This document shows, piece after piece, positions 1 to 8,876 of a DNA stretch of 64,000 nt. Where the stretch lies: contig NZ_QJVJ01000005.1 in assembly GCF_003217775.1 (NCBI RefSeq), positions 186,001 to 250,000 of the forward strand, in the 5' to 3' direction. Below the pieces are notes generated by a model. That model saw nothing but the letters and a program-made list of their open reading frames with translations, ran no database searches and had not been told where the DNA came from. This stretch comes from Paenibacillus flagellatus. GTDB taxonomy: Bacteria; Bacillota; Bacilli; Paenibacillales; NBRC-103111. The translations under genes were made by a program, and so were the position numbers. How positions within the stretch are numbered: the stretch's first letter is position 1; the number at the start of each line of letters is the position of its first letter.

Positions 1-107
1 TCTTCACCCGATCGGAGCGAGACGACCTCGTATTGGGGCGAGGCGAGCACCCCTTCGAGCGCCAGCAAATTTTCCGGGCGGTCGTCTACCGCCAATAGTT
101 TGATCAT
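1..107 (-). CDS. Response-regulator receiver protein, 5' part only (runs off the left edge)
   Basis: Reading from an ATG at 107 towards the window edge gives a protein beginning MIKLLAVDDRPENLLALEG, the hydrophobic strand plus acidic DD pair that opens a CheY-like receiver domain. Only about 35 residues are visible, so the phosphoacceptor Asp and any output domain lie outside. The ATG overlaps the stop of the CheR gene as ATGA, so translation is probably coupled and this is the third gene of the operon. Receiver identity is well supported; the output function cannot be told. Confidence 0.8.
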   Translation of the reverse strand, partial: MIKLLAVDDRPENLLALEGVLASPQYEVVSLRSGE

Positions 108-985
108 TCGGTTCGATCCCTTCCGGTCGGATCACACTTCCGGTATAGTTTCTCTTGCCCGTCGATCGTCTCGAACGCTCCCTCCTGCAGCTCTCTCGGG
201 AGACTTTCCTTCCGCCCGAGCCCGAGCATGCCCTCCGGCACCAGGCTCGACCGGAACAGCTCCAGCACGCGACGCTGCATGACGTCGTCGAAGTAGATGA
301 GCACGTTGCGGCAGACGATCAGATGAAATTCGTTGAACGAGTGATCGGTCGCGAGGTTATGCTGGGAATAGACGAGGTTTTCCGCCAAAAACGGATGGAA
401 CGCCGCCCGCTCTCCCAATACCGTGTAATATTCCGAGAACGCCCGCCGTCCGCCGGACAGCAAATAGTTTTTCGTGTACTGCTGCATCCTCTCGAGCGGG
501 AAGCGTCCGCCCTCCGCTTGGCCGAGCGCCGCCGCGTTCATGTCGGTGGCGTATAGGCGGGCTTTCCGGTACAGCCCCTCCTCGTGAAGCAAAATCGCCA
601 TCGACACGACCTCCTCCCCCGTCGAGCAGCCGGCGTGCCAGATGCGGACGAACGGCAGCGCGCGCAGCAGCGGAACGACCTTATGGCGGAGGGCGAGGAA
701 GAACGTCGGGTCCCGAAACATTTCCGTCACGCCGATCGAAAAGTCGGCGAGCAGCCGTTCCATGGCGGCCGGATCGTGGAGCACTTTGGCCTGCAGCGCG
801 GATATGGTCGGGAGCCGCTCCGCGCGCACGCGGTTCCAAATTCTCCGGCGGATGGACGAATACGTGTAATTGCGGAAATCGTGACCGTAATGGCGATACA
901 CCCCTTCGAGCAGGAGCGACACCTCGATCCGTTCCAGCGCCTCCTGCTCCTCGCGGCGGTCCGGGTTGGGGGAAAGGCGGCTCAT
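104..985 (-). CDS. CheR-type protein-glutamate methyltransferase (293 aa)
   Basis: A SAM-dependent methyltransferase of the CheR family, which methylates glutamates on chemoreceptors or receptor-like kinases. The order is an N-terminal CheR helical part (about 20-90, with TEMFRDP) and a Rossmann-type SAM domain with the GCSTGEE glycine motif near residues 119-125 and CRNVLIYFD near 215. The start at 985 overlaps the stop of the upstream kinase (ATGA); a longer upstream GTG would only translate the kinase 3' end. No chemoreceptor or CheA is in view, so the partner is probably the neighbouring membrane hybrid kinase, whose periplasmic part resembles a four-helix-bundle receptor. That pairing is inference; the family call is firm. 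Confidence 0.88.
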   Translation of the reverse strand: MSRLSPNPDRREEQEALERIEVSLLLEGVYRHYGHDFRNYTYSSIRRRIWNRVRAERLPTISALQAKVLHDPAAMERLLADFSIGVTEMFRDPTFFLALRHKVVPLLRALPFVRIWHAGCSTGEEVVSMAILLHEEGLYRKARLYATDMNAAALGQAEGGRFPLERMQQYTKNYLLSGGRRAFSEYYTVLGERAAFHPFLAENLVYSQHNLATDHSFNEFHLIVCRNVLIYFDDVMQRRVLELFRSSLVPEGMLGLGRKESLPRELQEGAFETIDGQEKLYRKCDPTGRDRTE

Positions 986-3714
986 CGGTGCAGCCACACT
1001 TTCAGCAGCGAGACGAGCTGATCGAATTGGATCGGCTTGCTGATGTAGTCGTTGGCGCCGGCCTCGATGCACTTCTCCTTGTCGTGCTTCATCGCCTTCG
1101 CCGTCAGCGCGATGATCGGCAATTGGCGGTAGGGGGCGTCGCTTGCGCGGATCGTGCGAATCGCCTCGTAGCCGTCCATCTTCGGCATCATGATGTCCAT
1201 CAGCACGAGGTCCGTATCGGTGTTCCGTTCGAGCAGCTCGAGCGCCTCGAGTCCGTTTTCGGCGAAAATGACGTTCGTCCCGAACGATTCGAGCACGCCT
1301 GTCAGCGCGAAAATGTTGCGCATGTCGTCGTCGACGAGCAAGATTTTCCGGCCGCTCAGCCGCTCGGCCGCGTCGGCCGCATCGGCGCCGCTTCGGCTCG
1401 TCTCCGCCGCAGCCGCGCTTTCATAACGGGCATCGGTCCCGATTGCTTCGGCCTCATCCGTGGCGCCCGTCATAAGCGGCACGGCAACCGTAAACGCGCT
1501 TCCTTTCCCTTCCTCGCTTTCCAGCGCAATCGTCCCGCCGAGCAGGACGACCAGCTCCCGGCTGATCGACAGCCCGAGTCCGGTGCCTCCGTATTTGCGG
1601 CTCGTCGTGCCGTCCGCTTGACGGAACGGCTCGAAGATCGCGTCCCGCTTCTCCGCCGGCACGCCGATTCCGGTATCGGCCACCGTCACGCGCAGCGTCC
1701 CGCCGCGTGGGGACTCCCCGCCTCCGGCCGGCGGTTCCGGCGATGCGGGCTCGATTCCGATCGATAACGTCACGGTTCCGCTTTCCGTAAACTTGATCGC
1801 GTTGGACAGCAAATTGCCGACAATCTGCTCCAGCTTCCGGACGTCCGTCTCGATGACGGCGTTCTCCTCCCCCGCCCGGACGTCGATCCGGAATTCGAGT
1901 CCTTTGCGCGACGCGAGCGCCCAAAACCGGCTTTTCGCGAAATCGGCCAAGCCGGCCGGCGTAACGGTTTCCCGGACGAGCTCCATTTTGCCCGCCTCGA
2001 TTTTCGACAAATCGAGGATGTCGTTGATCCGGTTCAGCAGATCGGCCCCCGATCCGTAAATCGTCCTGACATATTCTTTCTGCTTCGGCGTCAAGTTTCC
2101 TTCCTTGTTCTCGGCGAGCAGCTGGGCGAGCAGCAGCAGGCTGTTGAGCGGCGTCCGCAGCTCGTGCGAGACGTTGGCCAAAAACTCGGTTTTGTAGCGG
2201 GAGCTTTGGACGACTCGCCGGTTCGTTTCCTCGAGCGCCTGCCGCACCAGCTCCAGCTCCTTGTTTTTGCGGTCGGCGTGCTTGTACTGCACCTCCAGCT
2301 GCTCGTTGAGCGCCCGCAGCTCCTCCTGCTGAAGCTGCAGCTCTTCCGACTGCGCCTGCAGCTCCTCGGAGAACAGCTGCGACTCGGTCAGCAGCTTGCG
2401 AATTTTCGCGTAGGCCGACACGCTGTCGAGCGCGGTGCCGAGCAGCGCGTTCATTTCCTCGAGCATGTCGAGCTTGGACGGATCGAACGGGGAGAACGAA
2501 GCGAGCTCCAGCACGGCGATCGCCTTCCCTTCGAACGATACCGGGAGAAGAAGAAGATGAGCCGGCTCCGACGAGCCGAGTCCGGAGCGGACCCGGATAT
2601 GGCTGCCCGGCACGCGATCGAGCAGGATCCGTTTGTTCTCCCGGGCGCATTGGGCGACGAGCCCGACTCCCGGCTTCGCCTCCCCGCTTCCGACGTCCTC
2701 CCCGTCGTCCGCATAGGCGGCCAGCTTATTCATGCCGGAGGCGACGCCATCCTCGGAGTCGACCTGGTACAGCACCGCGTACCCGGCCCCCGCCATCGGC
2801 GCGATTTCGTTGACGAACAGGCTGCCCAGCGCATAGACGTCATGGACGCCTTGAAGCTTCGCGGACATGTCGGCCAGCCTCGCCTTGTGCCTGGCGTAGT
2901 CCTCCAGCTTCGCCTGGTAATGCAGAACGTCCAGCGCATGCTTCTCGAGCGCGGCGGCCATTTGATTATACGCCCGCGCGATATTGCCGATCTCGTCGTC
3001 AACCCGCACCTCGATGCGGGGCAGCCGGCTCGTATCGTCGAACGTGACGCCCTTCATGACGTTCGCCACCTCCCCGAGGCTTCCCCCGACGCTGCGCAGC
3101 ACCCAGCCGGCGACGGACGCGGAGATGGCGACGAGCAGGACGACGAAGCCGGTCAGCATGTACAGCGTCGACCGGTAAACGCTTTCGTACGAAGCGATCG
3201 CCTTCTCCATATCGTCTTCGTAAACGGCGCTGAACGTGCGGATCGTCTCGAACAGCGCCGTGCTGGTCGGCTGGACGGAGTCGTAATAGGCGGTCAAGGC
3301 GCCGCTCCGGTTGCCGTCCTCCGCCAGCTGGATAAGCCGGTCCACTCCGCGGCTGTATTCGACGTAGTAGGCGCTTAAACGGGCGAGCGCCTCGGTATCG
3401 CCGGGCGCCGTGCTTAGCGACAACAACTGCTCCCAATATCGCTCGATCCGGCTGCGGCTTTCCAGAATCGGCTGCTTGTGCGACTGGATGCCGGCCGTGT
3501 CCAAGTTCAGCAGCAGGGCGTTCAGCTCCCGGCCGATCGTATTGACTTCCCCCCGTATGGACGTGACGAGCTTCACGCCGACGAAATTGTCGTTGACGAT
3601 CCGTTTCATCGTGCCGTTCATATCGCCGAGCAGCACGGACCCCAGGCCCGACAGCAGCAGGAGCATCGCCAGCACGATGCCGAACCCGGCGTATAGCTTC
3701 GTTTTGAATCTCAT
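982..3714 (-). CDS. Membrane hybrid histidine kinase: 4HB sensor-HAMP-GAF-HisKA-HATPase-REC (910 aa)
   Basis: Two membrane helices (about 7-29 and 184-206) bracket an extracellular four-helix-bundle-like sensor. HAMP follows (207-260), then a GAF-like domain (about 275-435), a Gln/Glu-rich coiled coil (about 440-505), a HisKA domain with phosphoacceptor His517 in NVSHELRTPLN, and the ATPase with N box near 635, DTGIG at 680-684 and GGTGLG at 709-714. A C-terminal receiver carries the likely phosphoacceptor Asp840 (LVLMDIMMP). It is the first gene of an operon with CheR and a receiver protein, both joined by ATGA overlaps. Such kinases relay phosphate from the internal REC to a partner; the signal sensed is unknown. 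Confidence 0.93.
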   Translation of the reverse strand: MRFKTKLYAGFGIVLAMLLLLSGLGSVLLGDMNGTMKRIVNDNFVGVKLVTSIRGEVNTIGRELNALLLNLDTAGIQSHKQPILESRSRIERYWEQLLSLSTAPGDTEALARLSAYYVEYSRGVDRLIQLAEDGNRSGALTAYYDSVQPTSTALFETIRTFSAVYEDDMEKAIASYESVYRSTLYMLTGFVVLLVAISASVAGWVLRSVGGSLGEVANVMKGVTFDDTSRLPRIEVRVDDEIGNIARAYNQMAAALEKHALDVLHYQAKLEDYARHKARLADMSAKLQGVHDVYALGSLFVNEIAPMAGAGYAVLYQVDSEDGVASGMNKLAAYADDGEDVGSGEAKPGVGLVAQCARENKRILLDRVPGSHIRVRSGLGSSEPAHLLLLPVSFEGKAIAVLELASFSPFDPSKLDMLEEMNALLGTALDSVSAYAKIRKLLTESQLFSEELQAQSEELQLQQEELRALNEQLEVQYKHADRKNKELELVRQALEETNRRVVQSSRYKTEFLANVSHELRTPLNSLLLLAQLLAENKEGNLTPKQKEYVRTIYGSGADLLNRINDILDLSKIEAGKMELVRETVTPAGLADFAKSRFWALASRKGLEFRIDVRAGEENAVIETDVRKLEQIVGNLLSNAIKFTESGTVTLSIGIEPASPEPPAGGGESPRGGTLRVTVADTGIGVPAEKRDAIFEPFRQADGTTSRKYGGTGLGLSISRELVVLLGGTIALESEEGKGSAFTVAVPLMTGATDEAEAIGTDARYESAAAAETSRSGADAADAAERLSGRKILLVDDDMRNIFALTGVLESFGTNVIFAENGLEALELLERNTDTDLVLMDIMMPKMDGYEAIRTIRASDAPYRQLPIIALTAKAMKHDKEKCIEAGANDYISKPIQFDQLVSLLKVWLHR

Positions 3715-3823
3715 GATCGTTCGCCCTCCGTCGCATGTTCTCCCCTAGTAAATTCTGATCGGAAGGACGAACTCCTGTCGCGTCCGGAAATATAGTTTCC
3801 GACAAAGCCCGGACACGCCGAAA

Positions 3824-3846
3824 GCCGGGCCCTGTACGGACCCGGC
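3824..3846 (-). terminator. Hairpin downstream of the Ca2+ ATPase gene
   Basis: A 9-bp GC-rich inverted repeat (GCCGGGTCC with GGGCCCGGC, 5-nt loop, one G-U pair) lies about 30 nt past the ATPase stop on the minus strand. It is followed only by TTTC, so it is a terminator-like hairpin with a weak T run. Confidence 0.5.
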
Positions 3847-3876
3847 GCATTCGACCGCGGCGGCGGCCGTCGCCGG

Positions 3877-6660
3877 TCATCGGACAACCGGCTTGGAGCC
3901 GTAGCCGGAGACGAGCTTCCGGCGCTTGCGGCGCTGCGTCGTCATAACGCTGCCGAACCCCATCAGGAACGTCGGAATGCCGGCGAAGACGAGCGTGACG
4001 ACCCACTCCTTGACGCCGAGCGGCACCGTCTTGAAGATCGGCTGAAGCGACTCGACGTACAGAACGCCGAGCAGAAGCGCCACCGAGGAAAGAACGGCCA
4101 GCACCAAATATTTGTTCTGCAGCGGATTGCGATGAAAAATCGAGCGCGAGCTGCGGCAGTCGAACACGTGGATGAGCTGCGCCATGACGAGCGTGGCGAA
4201 TGCGACCGTCTGCGCCTTGACGAGCCCCTCGGCGCTGTCCGGGTTTTCCTGCAGCGTCAGCCAAAACGCCGCGAGCGTGCACAAGCCGATCAACAGGCCG
4301 CGGCTGACGATTTTCCAGCCCAGCCGGCGGGCGAAAATGTTTTCCTTCGCCGGACGCGGCTTTTGCTGCATCAAATCTTTCTCCGCCTGATCGACGCCGA
4401 GCGCCATCGCGGGCAAGCCGTCCGTCACCAGGTTGACCCACAAAATTTGGATCGGCACGAGCGGCAGCGGCAAGCCCATCATCATCGCGAGGAACATCGT
4501 CATGATCTCCCCGACGTTCGAGGCGAGCAGGTAGCGGATAAATTTCCGGATGTTCTCATAGATGCCCCGCCCTTCCTCGATCGCCGATACGATCGAGGCG
4601 AAGTTGTCGTCGCTTAGGACGAGCGCGGACGCTTCCTTCGTCACGTCGGTGCCGGTAATGCCCATCGCGATGCCGATGTCGGCCGCCTTGATTGCGGGCG
4701 CGTCGTTCACGCCGTCGCCGGTCATCGCCACGACGTGGCCTTTGCGCTGCAGCGACTTGACGATGCGAAGCTTGTGTTCGGGCGAGACGCGTGCGTAAAC
4801 GTACACTTGATCGACGCGCTCGTCCAGCTCGTCGTCGGAGATCGCCGCCAGCTGCTGGCCGTTCATCGACAGCCCGTTCGGCGGCAGCATGCCGAGCTGG
4901 CGCGCGATCGCCTCCGCCGTCGCCTGATGGTCGCCGGTGATCATGACCGTCTTGATGCCCGCCCGCCTGCAGGTGACGATCGCGTCGCGCACTTCTTTGC
5001 GCGGCGGATCGATCATTCCGGCCAAGCCGACGAAGACGAGCTGGCTTTCAAGCGTATGAGGCGTATCCTCGCGGTCCGTCGGCTTCAGCTCCTTGTAGGC
5101 GAGACCGAGCACGCGCAGCGCCGAGCGGGCCATTCCTTCGTTCGCGGCGAGCACCTTCTGCTTGAGCGTCGGCGTGAACGGGATCACTTTCCCTTCCCAC
5201 AGCACGTAAGCGCACTTCTCGAGCACGACGTCGGGCGCTCCCTTCGTGTACAGCAGCCGGCCGCCCTGATGCTGGAGCAGCACCGACATCCGCTTCCGGT
5301 CGGAATCGAACGGCAGCTCGCCCTTCCGTTCGTACAGCCCTTCGAGCGAATGCCGGGTAATGCCGGCTTTGGCGCCCAGGACGACGAGCGCGCCTTCCGT
5401 CGGATCGCCCTTGATCGAATAGACCGGCTTCACCGGACCTTTCGACGACTTCCGCTTCTGGTCCGGGAATTCCTCGTGGAGATGGGCGTTGTTGCACAGC
5501 ACGCCGATTTGCAGCAGCCGGCGCAGCATCTGGTTTTGCCGCAAATCGACGAGCTGGCCGCCGGACAAAATTTGACCGGACGGCTCGTAGCCGTCCCCCG
5601 TCACCTCGAGCACGTCGCCGCCGAGCCAGACGTGGGTGACGGTCATTTTGTTTTGCGTGAGCGTTCCCGTTTTGTCCGAGCAGATGACGGACGCGCAGCC
5701 GAGCGTCTCGACCGACGGCAGCTTGCGGACGATCGCCTTCCGCTTGATCATCCGCTGCACGCCGAGCGCCAGCGCGATCGTCACGATCGCGGGCAGCCCT
5801 TCGGGGATCGCCGCCACCGCGAGACTGACGCCGGCCAGGAACATCGCGTACGGCGGCTGGCCGTGCAGGATGCCGGCGACGACGACCATGATCGTCAGCC
5901 CGATCGCCACCGCGATCAGCACTTTGCCGAGCTGCTCGAGACGGTGCTGCAGCGGCGTCTCCATCGTTTCGGTGTTTTGGATCAAGTCGGCGATTTTGCC
6001 CATCTCGGTATCCATGCCGGTCCGCACGACGATGCCTTTCGCCGTGCCCCGGGTCGCCATCGTCCCCATGAAGCCGACGTTTTTCTGATCGCCGAGCGGC
6101 ACGTCGCCGCCGCCGAGCGCCTCCGTATGTTTGCCGACCGGCACCGATTCGCCGGTCAGCGCCGACTCCTCCACGTACAGGCTGTTCGTCTCGATCCACC
6201 GGACGTCGGCGGGAATCCGGTCTCCGCTCTCGATGAGCACGACATCGCCGGGCACGAGCTCCTTCGCCGGAATTTGCGCGAGCGTCCCGTCTCGCAGCAC
6301 CTTGGCGGACGGAGCGGACAGCTCCTTCAGCGCCCGCAGCGAGCGCTCCGCCCGAAACTCCTGGATGAACCCGAGTATGCCGTTCATGACGATGATCGCG
6401 ACGATCGTGATCGCGTCCAAATATTCGCCGAGAAGGCCGGAGACGAGCGTCGCCGCCATCAGCACGAGCACCATGAAATCTTTGAACTGGTTCAAAAACA
6501 ACGCGATCAGCGAAACGTTCCGCTTCTCCGTCAGCTCGTTGTCCCCGTGACGGCTCCGCCTCTCCTTCGCCTCCTCCCAGGACAGCCCCCGGGCCGGAAC
6601 GACGTTCAGCACCCGGGCCGTTTCCTCCGTTTCCATCTGATACCACTTGTTCTGTTCCAC
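3877..6660 (-). CDS. P-type calcium-transporting ATPase, SERCA-like (927 aa)
   Basis: Pumps Ca2+ (possibly Mn2+) out of the cytoplasm at ATP cost. Key motifs: TGES at 169-172 (actuator), PEGLP at 286-290 in membrane helix 4 (ion site), DKTGTLTQ with phosphorylated Asp329, and a [10 protein letters not shown] hinge, followed by a C-terminal bundle of six membrane helices. The start is placed at GTG 6660, eight bases after a GGGAGGGG site; an in-frame ATG at 6636 is the alternative, and longer upstream versions run into the promoter region. Length matches Bacillus YloB-type pumps. It is divergent from rqcH, and from memory yloA and yloB are also neighbours in B. subtilis. A hairpin follows the stop. 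Confidence 0.95.
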   Translation of the reverse strand: MEQNKWYQMETEETARVLNVVPARGLSWEEAKERRSRHGDNELTEKRNVSLIALFLNQFKDFMVLVLMAATLVSGLLGEYLDAITIVAIIVMNGILGFIQEFRAERSLRALKELSAPSAKVLRDGTLAQIPAKELVPGDVVLIESGDRIPADVRWIETNSLYVEESALTGESVPVGKHTEALGGGDVPLGDQKNVGFMGTMATRGTAKGIVVRTGMDTEMGKIADLIQNTETMETPLQHRLEQLGKVLIAVAIGLTIMVVVAGILHGQPPYAMFLAGVSLAVAAIPEGLPAIVTIALALGVQRMIKRKAIVRKLPSVETLGCASVICSDKTGTLTQNKMTVTHVWLGGDVLEVTGDGYEPSGQILSGGQLVDLRQNQMLRRLLQIGVLCNNAHLHEEFPDQKRKSSKGPVKPVYSIKGDPTEGALVVLGAKAGITRHSLEGLYERKGELPFDSDRKRMSVLLQHQGGRLLYTKGAPDVVLEKCAYVLWEGKVIPFTPTLKQKVLAANEGMARSALRVLGLAYKELKPTDREDTPHTLESQLVFVGLAGMIDPPRKEVRDAIVTCRRAGIKTVMITGDHQATAEAIARQLGMLPPNGLSMNGQQLAAISDDELDERVDQVYVYARVSPEHKLRIVKSLQRKGHVVAMTGDGVNDAPAIKAADIGIAMGITGTDVTKEASALVLSDDNFASIVSAIEEGRGIYENIRKFIRYLLASNVGEIMTMFLAMMMGLPLPLVPIQILWVNLVTDGLPAMALGVDQAEKDLMQQKPRPAKENIFARRLGWKIVSRGLLIGLCTLAAFWLTLQENPDSAEGLVKAQTVAFATLVMAQLIHVFDCRSSRSIFHRNPLQNKYLVLAVLSSVALLLGVLYVESLQPIFKTVPLGVKEWVVTLVFAGIPTFLMGFGSVMTTQRRKRRKLVSGYGSKPVVR

Positions 6661-6874
6661 GCACTCTTCCCCTCCCGAAGCGCTCGTCGTACACGCTCTA
6701 CTCACGGTAAATGTATTCGGACAAACCGAAAAATATCCCAACGCCCGTCCGCTCGCCCGCGATTTTTCGATAACCCGCCGACAGCCGGACGGGGAACGGA
6801 TTTGTTCGGCACCCCCGTTTATGGCATGATAGGGAAGGATTCTTTTTTTCGACTCGATAAAGGGGTGTTGCTCT

Positions 6875-8635
6875 ATGTCGTTGGACGGTCTCGTCACCCG
6901 AGCCGTCGCAGCCGAGCTTGCGACGTGCGAAGGCGGCCGCATTCATAAAATTTATCAGCCCTCCGGGCACGACATCGTGCTCCAAATCCGGGCGCAGGGT
7001 CACAACCGGAAGCTGCTGCTGTCGGCGAACCCGACGTACCCCCGCGTTCATTTCACGGAGGCGCCGTTCGTCAATCCGACCGAGGCTCCGATGTTCTGCA
7101 TGCTGCTGCGCAAACATTGCGAAGGCGCGGTCATCGAATCGGTGACGCAGGTCGGGCTCGAGCGCATCATCCGGATCGACTTGAGGCAGCGGGACGAAAT
7201 CGGCGACGTGAGCGCGAAGCGGATCGTCGTCGAAATTATGGGGCGGCACAGCAATATCATTCTCGTCGACCCGAAATCGGGGACGGTGCTGGACGGCATT
7301 CACCACGTGACGCCCGCGATCAGCGCGTACCGGATCGTCATGCCGGGAAGCGCGTACACGGCGCCGCCCGAGCAGGGCAAGACGAATCCGCTCGACATCG
7401 TCTCGGAGGAAGCGTTTCGGGAAGCGATGCGCCCCGCGGAGGAGGAAGGCTCCGGCCTCGTGCGCCAGCGCATCGTCGACCGGTTCAGCGGCATCGGCCC
7501 GCTCGCGGCGCGCGAAATCGCCTATCGAGGCGGCGCGGAAGGCGCCACCGCGGAGGAGGCGGACTTGGCCGCGGTATGGCGCGCGTTCCGCGGCGTGATG
7601 GAGGCGGTGGCCGCGCACCGGTTCGAGCCGGTCATCGCGGAGGAAGCCGCGGGCGGCAAGTCGCACTTCTCCGTCATCGCGCTGACGCACGTGCGGGGAG
7701 AATCCCGCCGGTTCGACACGGTCAGCGCCTGCCTGGAGGCGTACTACGGGGACAAGGCGGAGCGCGACGCGGTCAAGCAGCGCGCGTCGGACCTGCTCCG
7801 TTTTTTGCAGAACGAGCGGAACAAAAACGGGAAGAAGCTCGACAAGCTGCGCGAAACGATCGAGGAAGCGAAGGACGCCGACCGGTTCCGCAAGCTGGGC
7901 GCGCTGCTCACGGCCTCGCTGCACGAGGCGCAAAAAGGCGACAAGTCGATCGAGGTGATCGACTATTACGACGAGGAGCAGAAAAAGATCCGCATCGAGC
8001 TCGATCCGCTGCTGACGCCGTCGGAAAACGCCCAACGGTACTTCAAGAAATACGCGAAGCTGCGCAACAGCTTGTCGGTCGTCGGCGAGCAGATCGAGTC
8101 CGCGCAGGCGGAAATCGTCTACTTGGACACGCTGCTCGCCCAGCTGGAACGGGCGTCGCTCGGCGACATCGAAGGGATTCGCGACGAGCTCGTCGAGCAG
8201 GGCTATCTTCGCGATCGCGGGGGACGGAAAGGCGCGAAGAAGAAAAAGCCGGACAAGCCGGCGCTGACGTGTTATACGTCCGGCGAAGGGATCCCGATCT
8301 ATGTCGGCAAAAACAACGTGCAAAACGAATATTTGACGAACCGGCTCGCTCAGCCGAACGATACGTGGCTCCATACGAAAGACATTCCGGGCTCGCACGT
8401 CGTCATCCGCGCCGGCGAATTCGGCGAGCGGACGCTGCACGAGGCGGCGATGCTCGCCGCCTACTACAGCCAGGCGAAATCGTCGAGCCAGGTGCCCGTC
8501 GACTATACGCTCATCCGCCACGTGCGCAAGCCGAGCGGAGCGAAGCCCGGCTTCGTCATCTACGAGCGGCAGAAGACGCTGTACGTGACGCCCGACGAAG
8601 AGGCGGTCAAGGCGATGCCGGTTTTGGTGAAATAG
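6875..8635 (+). CDS. rqcH: Ribosome quality control factor RqcH / NFACT (FbpA/YloA) family (586 aa)
   Basis: RqcH binds stalled 50S subunits carrying peptidyl-tRNA and recruits tRNA-Ala to add C-terminal alanine tails that mark the peptide for degradation. The opening MSLDGLVTRAVAAEL and the NFACT-N fold (about 1-270) are followed by a long charged helical arm (about 290-430), a Lys-rich linker near 455, and the NFACT-R domain (about 465-570) with DTWLHTKDIPGSHVVI. Length matches the family. Older annotations call it fibronectin-binding protein. It is monocistronic, divergent from the Ca2+ ATPase, and ends at a strong terminator at 8653. Confidence 0.94.
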   Translation: MSLDGLVTRAVAAELATCEGGRIHKIYQPSGHDIVLQIRAQGHNRKLLLSANPTYPRVHFTEAPFVNPTEAPMFCMLLRKHCEGAVIESVTQVGLERIIRIDLRQRDEIGDVSAKRIVVEIMGRHSNIILVDPKSGTVLDGIHHVTPAISAYRIVMPGSAYTAPPEQGKTNPLDIVSEEAFREAMRPAEEEGSGLVRQRIVDRFSGIGPLAAREIAYRGGAEGATAEEADLAAVWRAFRGVMEAVAAHRFEPVIAEEAAGGKSHFSVIALTHVRGESRRFDTVSACLEAYYGDKAERDAVKQRASDLLRFLQNERNKNGKKLDKLRETIEEAKDADRFRKLGALLTASLHEAQKGDKSIEVIDYYDEEQKKIRIELDPLLTPSENAQRYFKKYAKLRNSLSVVGEQIESAQAEIVYLDTLLAQLERASLGDIEGIRDELVEQGYLRDRGGRKGAKKKKPDKPALTCYTSGEGIPIYVGKNNVQNEYLTNRLAQPNDTWLHTKDIPGSHVVIRAGEFGERTLHEAAMLAAYYSQAKSSSQVPVDYTLIRHVRKPSGAKPGFVIYERQKTLYVTPDEEAVKAMPVLVK

Positions 8636-8652
8636 CGCTGCGGGCGCACGAA

Positions 8653-8688
8653 GGGCCGTTCCCGGCGTATGGGAACGGCCCTTTTTTT
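8653..8688 (+). terminator. Rho-independent terminator of rqcH
   Basis: A perfect 11-bp stem (GGGCCGTTCCC / GGGAACGGCCC) with a 7-nt loop is followed by seven T residues, 17 nt after the rqcH stop. Confidence 0.95.
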
Positions 8689-8876
8689 CGTCAGCTCGCG
8701 GTCCGTTTTGCAAAGTTCCGCCGATTACGGCTTCTTGATGTCGTCCGTCCAGGCGGGACGTTCGGTTTTAAGCCTTCGGACAGCCGGCTAGCCGAGAAGC
8801 CGAGCTTCGCGAAGTCGCCGCGCGACAGCGCCGAACCGGTTTTCCGCATCCCAGCGAACGACCGGCCGCCGCTCCG

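Noticed and set aside
4735-6948. 737-codon plus-strand frame across the Ca2+ ATPase
   Set aside because: Arg/His/Asp-rich antisense shadow of a well-recognised P-type ATPase, with no domain signature.
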